A stretch of 10,222 nucleotides of DNA from Candidatus Bathyarchaeota archaeon (GCA_005888675.1 VBBA01000091.1:1-10222); one strand, 5' to 3'; positions 1 through 7,859 are shown, counted from the first letter of the stretch. Program-made: numbers and translations. The notes: generated from the sequence alone by a model not told the origin.

Positions 1-218
1 TTCTTTATGACTAGATTGGATAGGATCCAATCTTGATGGGTTGAGGCACGAATACACCTCACGGGATTGTCCAGTTTCACCATGAAGTATGTGCCCCGGT
101 CTGTTCCCAACAAACTGCGAACGACCTCGCCAGAGGGCAAATCCGGAGGGTTGTCCGTCCCATCGTCGTCGATGATGATCTTGATTTTCCGACCGATCAA
201 GCCAGAAGGAATATTCAT
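1..218 (-). CDS. Unrecognised small protein, C-terminus cut by window edge
   Basis: An open frame begins at the ATG read on the complement at 218-216 and runs off the left edge after 72 codons with no stop. I do not recognise the family. The product starts MNIPSGLIGRKIKII, continues with an acidic IDDDGTDNPPDLPSGEVV stretch and then a YFMVKLDNPVRCIRAS segment. The alternation of hydrophobic and charged residues suggests a small beta-rich soluble protein. There is no signal peptide or membrane helix in the visible part. An AAGGA-like ribosome site (CCAAGGACC) lies just before the ATG. The stop of the preceding small gene is only 10 bases upstream, so the two probably form an operon transcribed away from tldD. 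The gene assignment rests on the ribosome site, the operon spacing and protein-like composition; function is unknown. Confidence 0.62.
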   Translation of the reverse strand, partial: MNIPSGLIGRKIKIIIDDDGTDNPPDLPSGEVVRSLLGTDRGTYFMVKLDNPVRCIRASTHQDWILSNLVIK

Positions 219-228
219 GGTCCTTGGT

Positions 229-390
229 TCATGCCGGTAGGGATGGAAGCAGATTTACGATCGGAGTCCAAGGACCAATATAGAGAATGGCTTTAGGGTC
301 GATTATTCGCATTTCAATTCCTCCACCCGGAAGGCCGTTTGCCGGATCCACGATATGAGGTTCGGTCAGACCGTTTTCTGAGACTATCAT
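229..390 (-). CDS. Unrecognised 53-residue protein
   Basis: A short frame from ATG (complement of 388-390) to TGA (229-231) encodes 53 residues. The sequence begins MIVSENGLTEPHIVDPANG, has a LPGGG turn in the middle, then IEMRIIDPKAILYIGPWTPIV and ends PSLPA. A TTG start at 432 would add 14 residues, but the ATG is preferred. No family is recognised. It has no membrane helix and no cysteine, and is rich in Pro, Gly and Ile. It sits 10 bases upstream of the next minus-strand gene, consistent with an operon, and is divergent from tldD. Because TldD/TldE proteases can trim small peptides, its closeness to them is worth noting, but nothing in the sequence identifies it as their substrate. It could also be a chance frame; the downstream spacing is the main argument for it. 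Confidence 0.45.
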   Translation of the reverse strand: MIVSENGLTEPHIVDPANGLPGGGIEMRIIDPKAILYIGPWTPIVNLLPSLPA

Positions 391-426
391 TTCCCTGTAC
401 CAGCTTGCAGTATTACGGGGTGGAAG

Positions 427-510
427 CGACAATTTACTTTGGAACTCTGCTCTGCTCGAGTATTTCGTGTCGGTAATCTCATTCTCTGTCTAGAAAACGC
501 TAATACCAAC
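427..510. promoter_or_regulatory. Candidate divergent promoter region between the small minus genes and tldD
   Basis: The interval between the minus-strand ATG at 390 and the tldD ATG at 550 must carry promoters for both directions. The best TATA-like stretch is AATTTACTTT at 431-440 (AAAGTAAATT on the complement), well placed for the minus-strand genes, giving a leader of roughly 15-25 bases. For tldD a weaker AT-rich stretch lies at about 489-506 (TAGAAAACGCTAATACC). Neither is close to the archaeal consensus and both are tentative. Confidence 0.25.
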
Positions 511-549
511 CGTGAACGGAGCCAGGACCTTGTGAGCTCTGTCAAGGGT

Positions 550-1970
550 ATGGGTGAAGAGCTGTCCAAGATAGCTCTCGAAACCGCTTCCAAGGAAAAC
601 GCGACATACACTGATTTTCGGCTCGTGAATTCACGGAACGAAGCAACACAGGTTGTGAATGATAATCCAAGCAGTGAGGAACTAACCTCGCTGGGGGTTG
701 GGGTCCGAGTATTGTATGGAGGCCTGGGTTGGGGTTTTGCTGATACCGATGAAATGAATCGGGACGGGATTAGGGAGGCAACGCTGAAGGCTGTTGCCTT
801 GGCGAAGGGCGCCGCGAAGGTCGGGATCAAGATCCAGTTCGCAAAAGAACCGAGCTATGTTGATACTTGGTTGTCGCCGCTTGTTAAGGACCCGTTCAAT
901 GTCCCGATGGAGAAAAAGTACGAGCTACTGAATGATTGTTGTGAGCGCATGAAAGCGGAGGGAGTCGTCCTCCGAAGAGGAGGCTTCGTCTTCACTTCTA
1001 TCGAAAAATACTTCGCTAGTTCGGAAGGTTCCAAGATATTTCAGAGGATGGTCTATTCTGGTGGAGGATTGGTTGTTGCGGCTAAAGGTCCGACTGGTAT
1101 GCAGAGGAGATCGGATCAGCAGTGGATGTTGAAAGGCTACGAGTTGATCGATGAACTAGAATTTCCGGAGAAGGCGGAGGAGTTGAAGAAGGACGTGATC
1201 GCTCTCAATGGAGCGATCAAGTGTCCTGAAGGCAAGAAGGACATTATCCTCTCTGCTGATCAGGTTGGACTACAGGTGCATGAGTCGTGTGGTCATCCGA
1301 TCGAACTCGACAGGGCCTTGGGCTATGAAGCGAACTTTGCCGGACGATCCTTCCTGACTCCTGACAAATTGGGGAAGCTCCAGTATGGGTCGGAGCACGT
1401 GAACATGGTAATGGATGCGACCATCAATCATGGACCCGGCTTGGGAACGTTCGCATATGACGATGAAGGCGTGAAGGCGCAACGGAAATACGCGGTTAAG
1501 AATGGGAAATTCGTTGGGTTCCTGATGTCTCGTCAAACGGCCGAGAGGCTAGGAGCAATGGATGCATGCGTGCAGAAGGCTACCGACTACCGATTATCCG
1601 CATGACCAATGTTAGTCTTGAGGCCGGGGATTGGGACTATGACGAGATGATCGAAGATACGAAGGATGGGATTCTGATGGTAACGAATTATGGTTGGAGC
1701 ATCGACCAGAAACGGTACAACTTCCAGTTCAACACTGAGAAAGGCTACATAATCAAGAATGGAAGCGTGGAACAGATGGTGCGGGGACCGGCGTATTCAG
1801 GGATTACTCCAGAGTTCTGGGGTTCTTGCGATGCCGTTGGCAACAAGAAGAGCTGGGTATTGTGGGGAACGCCGAACTGCGGAAAGGGTCAGCCGCAACA
1901 GGTAATGATTACAGGGCACGGGGCGGCGCCTACCCGGTTTAGGAATGTGACAGTCTTTGGAGCGCAATAA
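550..1970 (+). CDS. tldD: TldD-type metalloprotease, split by a one-base frameshift
   Basis: TldD is the catalytic subunit of the TldD/TldE cytosolic metalloprotease, known to trim small peptides such as microcin B17 precursors. The zinc motif HExxxH reads HESCGH at about residues 244-249, followed by a GTFAYDDEG segment. The C-terminal part carries the family-typical PNCGKGQPQQV and HGAAPTRFRNV blocks. The protein is in two frames: the first runs in frame from 550 and, unrepaired, ends at a stop at 1603-1605; the second continues in the minus-one frame to TAA at 1968-1970. Reading across the junction restores ERLG-SNGCMRAEGYR, which matches the expected family pattern, so one base is missing near 1549-1562. 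The repaired length is about 473 residues, normal for TldD. ATG 550 is chosen over TTG 439 because the extra 37 residues do not look like the family. tldE follows after 3 bases. Confidence 0.9.
1549..1562 (+). other. Frameshift site inside tldD
   Basis: The bases CTAGGAGCAATGGA read L-G-A-M-D in the upstream frame and lead to a premature stop. If one base is restored within GGAGC, they read L-G-S-N-G and run straight into CMRAEGYRLPIIRMTNV in the downstream frame, as TldD proteins do. The lesion is therefore a single-base deletion (or a two-base insertion). It could be a real mutation or a sequencing or assembly error. There is no slippery heptamer or obvious downstream hairpin to argue for programmed frameshifting. 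Confidence 0.85.
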
Positions 1971-1973
1971 GAA

Positions 1974-3383
1974 ATGACAATGAAGAGTGTAGTAATGGAA
2001 GGAAGCAAATTGCGAGAGGAAGCCCACCAGATATTCGATTGGGTCAAGAGCTTCGCGAAAGGGGCCGAGGTAGAGATCGGGCTGGGGACCAACGTCAACG
2101 AAGGCTTACGATTCGGGAACAACGAACTGTCCCAGTCGCAATACAGTAGACGACGAGCTCTTTCGGTCAGGGTGGTCACGAACAAGAGGCAAGCTAGAGC
2201 GACGACCGGCCTATTGGAAAAGAATGAGGTGGAGAAGACTGTTCGGAAGGCCTTGGAGCAGGCTAGGGCTGGTCCGGAAGATGCTGATCTGTTGCCGATG
2301 TTGGGACCACAGAAGTATCAACCAATCGACCGGTACTATTCGCGTACTGCTGAGGCGTCTGCGGAGCAGAAGGCCGGTTGGATTAGTCATGCGATCGACA
2401 TGGCGAAAAAGAATGGATTGCTGGCGTCTGGAATTCTTGAGACCAATGTGGATCATTACTGGATGCTGAACAGTGCCGGTTTAGAAACCAGTTACAAGGG
2501 AACACAGGGGGACTATTCGTTGACGATGGACGCGGACAATGGGAATCAGACTGGTTATGCGTTGTCCACTTTTGTCGACTTGCGTGAATTGGACGCTAAT
2601 GAGGTGGCCGATACTGCGCTTGAACGGGCGAAACTGAACAAGAACCAGGGCGACATTAAACCAGGCAAGTATGACGTTGTAATTGATCCGCAAGCATGGA
2701 GCGAGATGCTATTCTTTCTGATCGTCTCTGCTGCGGCTGGCTATACGCCGGACTTTGGGACGAGACAGTACAAGGAGGGACGCAGCTACCTGTCCGGAAG
2801 ACTCGGGGAGAAGATCATGGGCGACAATATCAGCATCGACGACGACGCCTACCATCCACTGCAAACAGGCGCAGCATTCGATGGAGAAGGATATCCAAAG
2901 TCGAAGTTGACGTTGATAGAGAACGGTGTCCTGAAGAGTCTAGCGTCTTCGAGAATTTCGGCTCACCGGTATCCGGATGCTAAGCCAACTGGGCATGAGT
3001 TGCCTTTGCCGAATCCGTTGGGGGAGATTCCTAACAATCTGGTAATACGTGCTAAGGGCTCGGTGAAAAAGTCGGCGGCGGAGTTGGTAAGGGAGTTGGA
3101 CAGTGGACTCTTGATTACTCGGTTATGGTACATCCGAGAAGTTGAGCCACGGACTAAGACTGTTACCGGCATGACACGGGACGGGACTTTCCTCGTGGAA
3201 AACGGCGAAATCAAGAGACCTGTTAAGAACGTACGGTACAATCAGGGCCTCTTGGACCTGTTCAGCAAGGTCGAAGCCACTTCAGAGCCGGTCACGAACT
3301 TGGGTAGGTTTGGGGAGACGACGATGGTTCAGCCGGGAGTCCTGGCTAGAGACTTCAACGTCACTAGCGTTTCGGTCTTCTGA
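1974..3383 (+). CDS. tldE: TldE/PmbA-type partner of TldD
   Basis: This 469-residue protein is the PmbA/TldE partner that forms the heterodimeric TldD/TldE peptidase. It has the same overall architecture as TldD but lacks the HExxxH zinc motif, as expected for the non-catalytic subunit. Family hallmarks include an N-terminal segment with NNELSQSQYSRRRALSVRV (about residues 49-67), a central GKYDVVIDPQAWSEML block and a C-terminal GMTRDGTFLVENGEI block followed by VKNVRYN. The frame starts 3 bases after the tldD stop, so the two are cotranscribed and probably translationally coupled. Alternative ATGs lie at 1980 and 1995; the first is used because of the close spacing. Length matches bacterial PmbA (about 450). 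It is intact, unlike its partner, which argues that the tldD frameshift is either recent or an artefact. Confidence 0.93.
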   Translation: MTMKSVVMEGSKLREEAHQIFDWVKSFAKGAEVEIGLGTNVNEGLRFGNNELSQSQYSRRRALSVRVVTNKRQARATTGLLEKNEVEKTVRKALEQARAGPEDADLLPMLGPQKYQPIDRYYSRTAEASAEQKAGWISHAIDMAKKNGLLASGILETNVDHYWMLNSAGLETSYKGTQGDYSLTMDADNGNQTGYALSTFVDLRELDANEVADTALERAKLNKNQGDIKPGKYDVVIDPQAWSEMLFFLIVSAAAGYTPDFGTRQYKEGRSYLSGRLGEKIMGDNISIDDDAYHPLQTGAAFDGEGYPKSKLTLIENGVLKSLASSRISAHRYPDAKPTGHELPLPNPLGEIPNNLVIRAKGSVKKSAAELVRELDSGLLITRLWYIREVEPRTKTVTGMTRDGTFLVENGEIKRPVKNVRYNQGLLDLFSKVEATSEPVTNLGRFGETTMVQPGVLARDFNVTSVSVF

Positions 3384-3395
3384 GAACCTTGACGC

Positions 3396-3456
3396 CATAT
3401 ATCTTAATGCCATAATATATCCTCCTGGCCTTATATCGAAGCGAGTATAGATAATC
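3396..3456 (+). promoter_or_regulatory. AT-rich promoter region for the Ig-protein/fusion operon
   Basis: The 148-base gap after tldE holds several TATA-like boxes in a row: CATATATC (3396-3403), TAATATAT (3413-3420), TTATATCG (3431-3438) and GTATAGATAAT (3445-3455). The first two form an imperfect direct repeat, CCATATATC and CCATAATATATC. Any of them could place a transcription start 25-30 bases downstream, leaving a 50-100 base leader before ATG 3532. Which box is used, and whether the repeat is an operator, cannot be told from sequence. Confidence 0.45.
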
Positions 3457-3531
3457 TGCAGATATCCCGGGCGATAATTCGACACCCGCACAATAAAACT
3501 CAAGGACTGCCCTCGAGGCTGGGCATTCCTC

Positions 3532-5007
3532 ATGAGATTTCGACACGGTTTTGCTATGACACTAGTGATAGTGCTACTGGTGTCCATGATCGGGGCCAGT
3601 GGGGCGGTTAGCGAATCGGTTCAGGGCATCTATCATCACATTCTAGCCTCTCAGATCGACACTCAGGTAGATACTGGCACTTGGCCAGCCCTGAGCGCCC
3701 CAGAAGTGTTCACTTTGAATGCTGCAACGTCGATTGTGTACTATAACCTTAACCTGACGAGCACCGATGGGGGAACAACTAGCCCAGCACCAGGGGATTA
3801 TCCGAGGGTGTCAGGAGACTACTTCGCCGTCACTGCGATTCCGTATCCTCACAATCTTCTCGATCATTGGCAACTTGACGGCGTATCCGTCGGAACAGCG
3901 AACCCGATAACCGTCTTCATGAACATGAATCACACTCTGCAGGCTGTCTTCATTGCCCTGCCAAATCAGCCTCCTGTGCTAACCGTTCCAGGGCCGCAGG
4001 TCGTCAACGAAGGCGTCAATCTTAACTTCAGAGTGAACGCCAGCGATGCGGACGTTCCAATAGAAACAATCACCCTGTCGGTGCAGAGCATGCCGGCAGG
4101 TGCAACATTCGACCCTTCAGCTGGAATTTTTGTAAATGGAAATCCTGTAGCCGGCTCTTTCTCTTGGACTCCTGGAGAGGGCCAAGGTCCAGCCGACTAC
4201 CTTGTCGTCTTTCGAGCAACTGACAATGGTTCACCTGCATTCTCGGATATCAGAACAGTTTCAATTCATGTGAATGAGGCAAACATCCCACCATCACTCA
4301 AAGTTCCAAGCCGCATGGTTGTCAACAAGCTGACCACTGTGAGTTTCAACGTCACGGCTTCAGATCCAGACCTTCCCCCTGAAAACTTAACGGTTTCAGC
4401 GGTCTCCATTCCTCCAGGCGCACACTTTGACGCAGCCGGAGGCGTCTTCTCGTGGACACCGACAGAAGCTCAGGGTCCAGGGGACTTCACCGCAACCTTC
4501 CAGGTTTCAGATGGCTCGCTTACTGACGTGAAGAGCGTTACCATAACCGTCAACGAAGTCAACCATCCTCCTGTGTTGTCGGTGCCGAACTCGCAGACAG
4601 TCGATCCCGGCACCCTACTGACTTTCACAGTAATCGCCACCGACCCCGACCTCCCTCCACAACCCCTAAGATTGTCGGCATCCGGCATGCCCCCAGGTGC
4701 GTCGTTTGACCCAGGTACGGGAACCTTCTCCTGGATACCAAGTCAGTCATTGGGATCTAGCGTCTATAACGTAGCCTTCACTGTCGACGATGGAAACGGT
4801 GGAGTTACTACTCACAGAGTTACTATAACTCTCAAGCCCGCGATACTAGCAAGCAGTGTTCTGCCCTCACCCATCGGGTTCGGATTACTCTGGTACGTCC
4901 TGATTGTCCTTGTCCTCGTGGAGGCGGTTGCCATCATAGGTCTCAGGCGCGGAAGACGTCGTAAGACGAATGCGTCCCCGAGAAACCTGAGTGGTATCGG
5001 ACGATGA
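3532..5007 (+). CDS. Membrane-anchored surface protein with three tandem Ig/cadherin-like domains
   Basis: The 491-residue product is exported and anchored. Residues 1-27 form a signal peptide or N-terminal helix (basic MRFRH, then MTLVIVLLVSMIGASGAV). Residues about 70-143 resemble the bacterial InlB B-repeat-like fold: DGGTTSPAPGDY, HWQLDG, MNHTLQAVF. Three repeats of about 95-105 residues follow, starting near 147, 253 and 346. Each opens with a PP-x-L-x-VP strand and carries an ASDxD or ATDPD segment, a PxGAxFD turn and a SWxP motif. These are features of putative-Ig (He_PIG) and dystroglycan-type cadherin-like domains, with likely calcium-binding Asp residues. A single membrane helix (about 450-473) and a basic tail RRGRRRK place the repeats outside the cell. 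The stop overlaps the start of the next gene as ATGA, so this protein is probably made in step with the ligase-protease fusion. It could be its partner, scaffold or substrate. Confidence 0.88.
   Translation: MRFRHGFAMTLVIVLLVSMIGASGAVSESVQGIYHHILASQIDTQVDTGTWPALSAPEVFTLNAATSIVYYNLNLTSTDGGTTSPAPGDYPRVSGDYFAVTAIPYPHNLLDHWQLDGVSVGTANPITVFMNMNHTLQAVFIALPNQPPVLTVPGPQVVNEGVNLNFRVNASDADVPIETITLSVQSMPAGATFDPSAGIFVNGNPVAGSFSWTPGEGQGPADYLVVFRATDNGSPAFSDIRTVSIHVNEANIPPSLKVPSRMVVNKLTTVSFNVTASDPDLPPENLTVSAVSIPPGAHFDAAGGVFSWTPTEAQGPGDFTATFQVSDGSLTDVKSVTITVNEVNHPPVLSVPNSQTVDPGTLLTFTVIATDPDLPPQPLRLSASGMPPGASFDPGTGTFSWIPSQSLGSSVYNVAFTVDDGNGGVTTHRVTITLKPAILASSVLPSPIGFGLLWYVLIVLVLVEAVAIIGLRRGRRRKTNASPRNLSGIGR
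3967..4836 (+). repeat. Three tandem Ig-like repeat units inside the surface protein
   Basis: The coding sequence contains three diverged repeats beginning near 3967, 4285 and 4564, each about 280-320 bases. At DNA level the first and third still share CCTCCTGTG at their start and a CAG codon at the same distance. At protein level all share the PPxLxVP opening and the SWTP/SWIP motif. The first unit carries an extra loop (IFVNGNPVAG) before SWTP. The divergence points to an old duplication, not a recent one. Confidence 0.75.
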
Positions 5008-7859
5008 GCAACGAGTCGGAACCGGGAGTTGAACTCTCTCAAGGAGAGAGAGGTTGGAAGCAGCGATTTCGAAAAAACCTTCCGTTCATAGTTTTCATCG
5101 CAGTATTGGCAATTTACACGTCCTACCTACAATTGACGATGCGCGATTCTCTACTTCAGCTCTTTCTCGTTCGAAATTTCTTCCAAGTTGTAATAGCCGC
5201 GCTTGTCATTGCAACCATGAAGAATGTCTTTGGACTAAGAACACTCGGTACGTTCGGTCCCGCAATAGTTGCCCTGGCCTTCTTGTCCACCGGACTTCTA
5301 CTTGGTCTAGGCCTCTTCGGGCTGATACTCGTAGCCGTATTCGCAACAAGAGCCGCGCTGGCACAACAACATGTGCAAGGTGCTCACCGTGTGGCAATCC
5401 TCGTCTCGATGATCGGTGTGATCATCTCAACGGTCACATTGATCGGTTTACAGTTTGAGCAACATGAACTCTTCTACGCTGTCCTCTTCCCAGTTCTGAT
5501 CAGTGCTTGGATGGGCGAGAGCTATGTGGAGGAGACCGTACGAGTAGGCTGGGGACCACCCACCTTGGACCTGGCGGGTACGATCGTGGCGTTAGTAATC
5601 TCCTTCGTAGTGATAACCCAGGATTGGCTTGTCGATTTTGTCATGGCAAACCCGACATCGTGGCTCGTTATCGTGCTAACTAATTGGTTTCTAGGCACGA
5701 GGATACGGTTACGGATTGGAGAGTACTTCAGGTTCTGGGGGCCAATCCATTACGGAGGAGATGGTCCAGGGCCGGGCGACTATCGTGGTGACATTCTCAC
5801 GATGGTAGTGAGGAATCGGGATTTTGTTGCAAAATACAATCCTACAGGGGTCATGGCTCGAGCGGGGAAAGATGCAGTCAGAAAACTGCTCCAGCCTTAC
5901 GGGATACCTGTCGCCAAGACCTACCTGACGATCAACCGCCAGGGAGAAATGGACTCGTTTAGGGATTGGATGTCAATCCACAACACGTTTGCTATCAAAC
6001 CGGACCGTGGCTATGGCGGGGAAGGTATACTCCTGGTGAAAGGGGGAGGTGGGTACGGACATTATGATACTAATACGGGTGTTCTAGACGCTCCAGCAAT
6101 CGAGTCTCATGTACGCTCGATTTTGGACGGAGAATTTCATGATGGTGGAGACTCTGCGCTCGTGGAGGAATTGCTCGCTGAAGACAGTTCCTTACGAAAG
6201 ATTGCGCCTGTAGGGCTTGCGGACTTTCGAATCATCTCTTTCTTAGGCTATCCCGTGATGGCCATGATGCGGATTCCCACTAGTTCATCCGGGGGGAAAG
6301 CGAACCTGCACTCGGGAGCTGTAGCGGCAGGGGTTCAGATCTCTACCGGCATGATTACACATGCAGTACTGCACGGGAATGCCCAACCTTGTCACCCGGA
6401 CACAGGAGATGTAATTCTAGGACAGAAGGTTCCAGATTTTGACGAGATATTGGAGGTGGCAGCTGAAGCACAACGGCTCACAGGTCTCGGCTTTGCGGGA
6501 GTAGACGTCTGTTTGGTCGCAGGCCGGGGACCCGTGGTGATGGAGGTAAATCGTAGACCGGGATTGGAGATACAGAATGCCAACGCGGCCGGACTTTTGA
6601 GACGGTTGAGGATCATTGAGGAACTGCCAAAGAGGGAGAAACCTGTCGAAGAACGGATCGAGCTTGCAAAGAGGCTTGACTCTGGAGGATGGCAGATGCC
6701 CCATGAGCAATCCCTAGAACCTGTCGCGAAGAAAGAGGAAGAGAGTCCTTCGGAACCGCAGTTAGAACAATACTCAGTAGCAGCGCAACACAGAATTATT
6801 CCCCGAGATTTCTACTCTGGAAAAGCACGAGCGATAAAAGCGTCCGCGATTCTACTGGTCCTCCTCATAGGATCCCTGGCCACTGTCGTCAGCGCAGACA
6901 GCCCCGATTTGATGACCTTCATCTCTCCACACCTCGGACGCTCGGAATGGGCCTTCATAATGACCGGCGTGAGACAGTTGAATGCGGTGGGTTTCACTGG
7001 ACGCGGAATAACCGTCTGCATAGTCGACACTGGCATCGACCTGTTGCACCCGGACTTCGCCCAACTCCACCTAGCTGCCTGGTGGGACCTTGTAAACTTC
7101 AGAACTATTCCCTATGACGATAAGGGCCACGGCACTGCGATGGCAGGCATAGTAGCGGCGAATGGCTCTCTGAAGGGAGGAGCACCTGGTGTCCAGTTGA
7201 TTATTGTTAAGGCTCTAGATTCGTCGGGCAAAGGAACTTCGGAGAATGTAGCAAACGGCGTACATCTTTGCGTGTTTCCAGGAAGGGGAATTCACGGCGC
7301 GGACATTATTTCTCTCTCGCTCGGCCGCTCATCTCAGAGTACTGGCGTTCAAGATACGAACGTGTACGATGCAGTTGCCTGGGCAACTTCGCAGGGTGTC
7401 TTTGTTGTATCCTCGGCGGGAAATGATGGGGTCCAAGACGATGGTGATGTGGAGCTCCCCGGCCAGGTTCCTCTAGCAATATCGGTAGGGGCAGTAGACC
7501 TGCAAGGGCACAGGCCTGTTTTCTCATCTATTGGGTCAAGCATCAATAGAACGGACCCGAATCTCAAACCTGAAGTCGCTGCTCCTGGTGTCAGGCTTGT
7601 TTCCACCGGGACAGGATCCCGTTATGTTACTGTAACTGGCACGAGCCCTGCGGCAGCGCTTGTTGCGGCAGTTCTCGCCCTGATCCTTGAAGCAAGACCT
7701 AGCCTTAGGCCGAGCGGCAATTGGCTGAACCTAGCGGTAATGAAGGAAGCTCTAGCTCGTGGTGCGGACAAGGCCGCTGGTCAGATGCTACCTCATGATC
7801 CTTGGTATGGCTACGGTATCATTGACGGTCCTGCTACGCTAAGTTACCTTAACAGCTGA
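5004..7859 (+). CDS. Fusion: 7TM_transglut membrane domain, RimK-type ATP-grasp ligase, subtilisin S8 protease
   Basis: One uninterrupted 951-codon frame joins three domains. Residues 27-232 hold about eight membrane helices and the LRTLGTFGPAIVALAF and LFPVLISAWMGESYVEE blocks of the 7TM_transglut family. Residues 265-540 match the alpha-L-glutamate ligase-like (RimK-related) ATP-grasp that in bacteria is a separate protein beside that family. Visible there are RNRDFVAKYNP, the nucleotide-binding FAIKPDRGYGGEGILL (Lys332), GGKANLHSGAV, and the metal site MEVNRRPGLEIQNAN (Glu514, Asn516). A charged linker leads to a helix at 612-632 with RAIK on its inner side. Residues 650-951 are a subtilase with Asp675 (VDTGID), His709 (KGHGTAMAG), Asn807 (SSAGNDG) and Ser881 (GTSPAAA). 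Positive-inside reading puts the ligase in the cytosol and the protease outside. The usual inactive transglutaminase domain and a long protease propeptide are both absent. Start ATG overlaps the upstream stop. Confidence 0.92.
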   Translation: MSNESEPGVELSQGERGWKQRFRKNLPFIVFIAVLAIYTSYLQLTMRDSLLQLFLVRNFFQVVIAALVIATMKNVFGLRTLGTFGPAIVALAFLSTGLLLGLGLFGLILVAVFATRAALAQQHVQGAHRVAILVSMIGVIISTVTLIGLQFEQHELFYAVLFPVLISAWMGESYVEETVRVGWGPPTLDLAGTIVALVISFVVITQDWLVDFVMANPTSWLVIVLTNWFLGTRIRLRIGEYFRFWGPIHYGGDGPGPGDYRGDILTMVVRNRDFVAKYNPTGVMARAGKDAVRKLLQPYGIPVAKTYLTINRQGEMDSFRDWMSIHNTFAIKPDRGYGGEGILLVKGGGGYGHYDTNTGVLDAPAIESHVRSILDGEFHDGGDSALVEELLAEDSSLRKIAPVGLADFRIISFLGYPVMAMMRIPTSSSGGKANLHSGAVAAGVQISTGMITHAVLHGNAQPCHPDTGDVILGQKVPDFDEILEVAAEAQRLTGLGFAGVDVCLVAGRGPVVMEVNRRPGLEIQNANAAGLLRRLRIIEELPKREKPVEERIELAKRLDSGGWQMPHEQSLEPVAKKEEESPSEPQLEQYSVAAQHRIIPRDFYSGKARAIKASAILLVLLIGSLATVVSADSPDLMTFISPHLGRSEWAFIMTGVRQLNAVGFTGRGITVCIVDTGIDLLHPDFAQLHLAAWWDLVNFRTIPYDDKGHGTAMAGIVAANGSLKGGAPGVQLIIVKALDSSGKGTSENVANGVHLCVFPGRGIHGADIISLSLGRSSQSTGVQDTNVYDAVAWATSQGVFVVSSAGNDGVQDDGDVELPGQVPLAISVGAVDLQGHRPVFSSIGSSINRTDPNLKPEVAAPGVRLVSTGTGSRYVTVTGTSPAAALVAAVLALILEARPSLRPSGNWLNLAVMKEALARGADKAAGQMLPHDPWYGYGIIDGPATLSYLNS
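5034..5050 (+). other. Short perfect hairpin near the start of the fusion gene
   Basis: CTCTCTC (5034-5040), loop AAG, GAGAGAG (5044-5050) form a 7-base perfect stem with a 3-base loop, 30 bases after the ATG. It falls inside codons for LSQGER. It may influence translation at the coupled junction, or may be chance in coding sequence. Confidence 0.3.

Noticed and set aside
439..549. Extended tldD start at TTG 439
   Set aside because: The added 37 residues do not resemble the TldD N-terminus, and ATG 550 gives the usual family length.
387..830. 147-codon open frame on the minus strand opposite the start of tldD
   Set aside because: Low-complexity Ser/Arg-rich translation; the plus strand encodes conserved TldD sequence from 550, so this is an antisense shadow.
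1549..1605. Programmed ribosomal frameshifting in tldD
   Set aside because: No slippery heptamer or downstream structure is evident, and TldD is not known to need recoding.
3282..3587. Minus-strand frame of 101 codons spanning the tldE end and the promoter gap
   Set aside because: Overlaps conserved tldE sequence and the AT-rich promoter; the translation shows no protein-like pattern.
5054..5458. Plus-strand frame of 134 codons inside the fusion gene
   Set aside because: Out-of-frame shadow of the membrane-helix coding region, rich in Ser, Arg and Cys.
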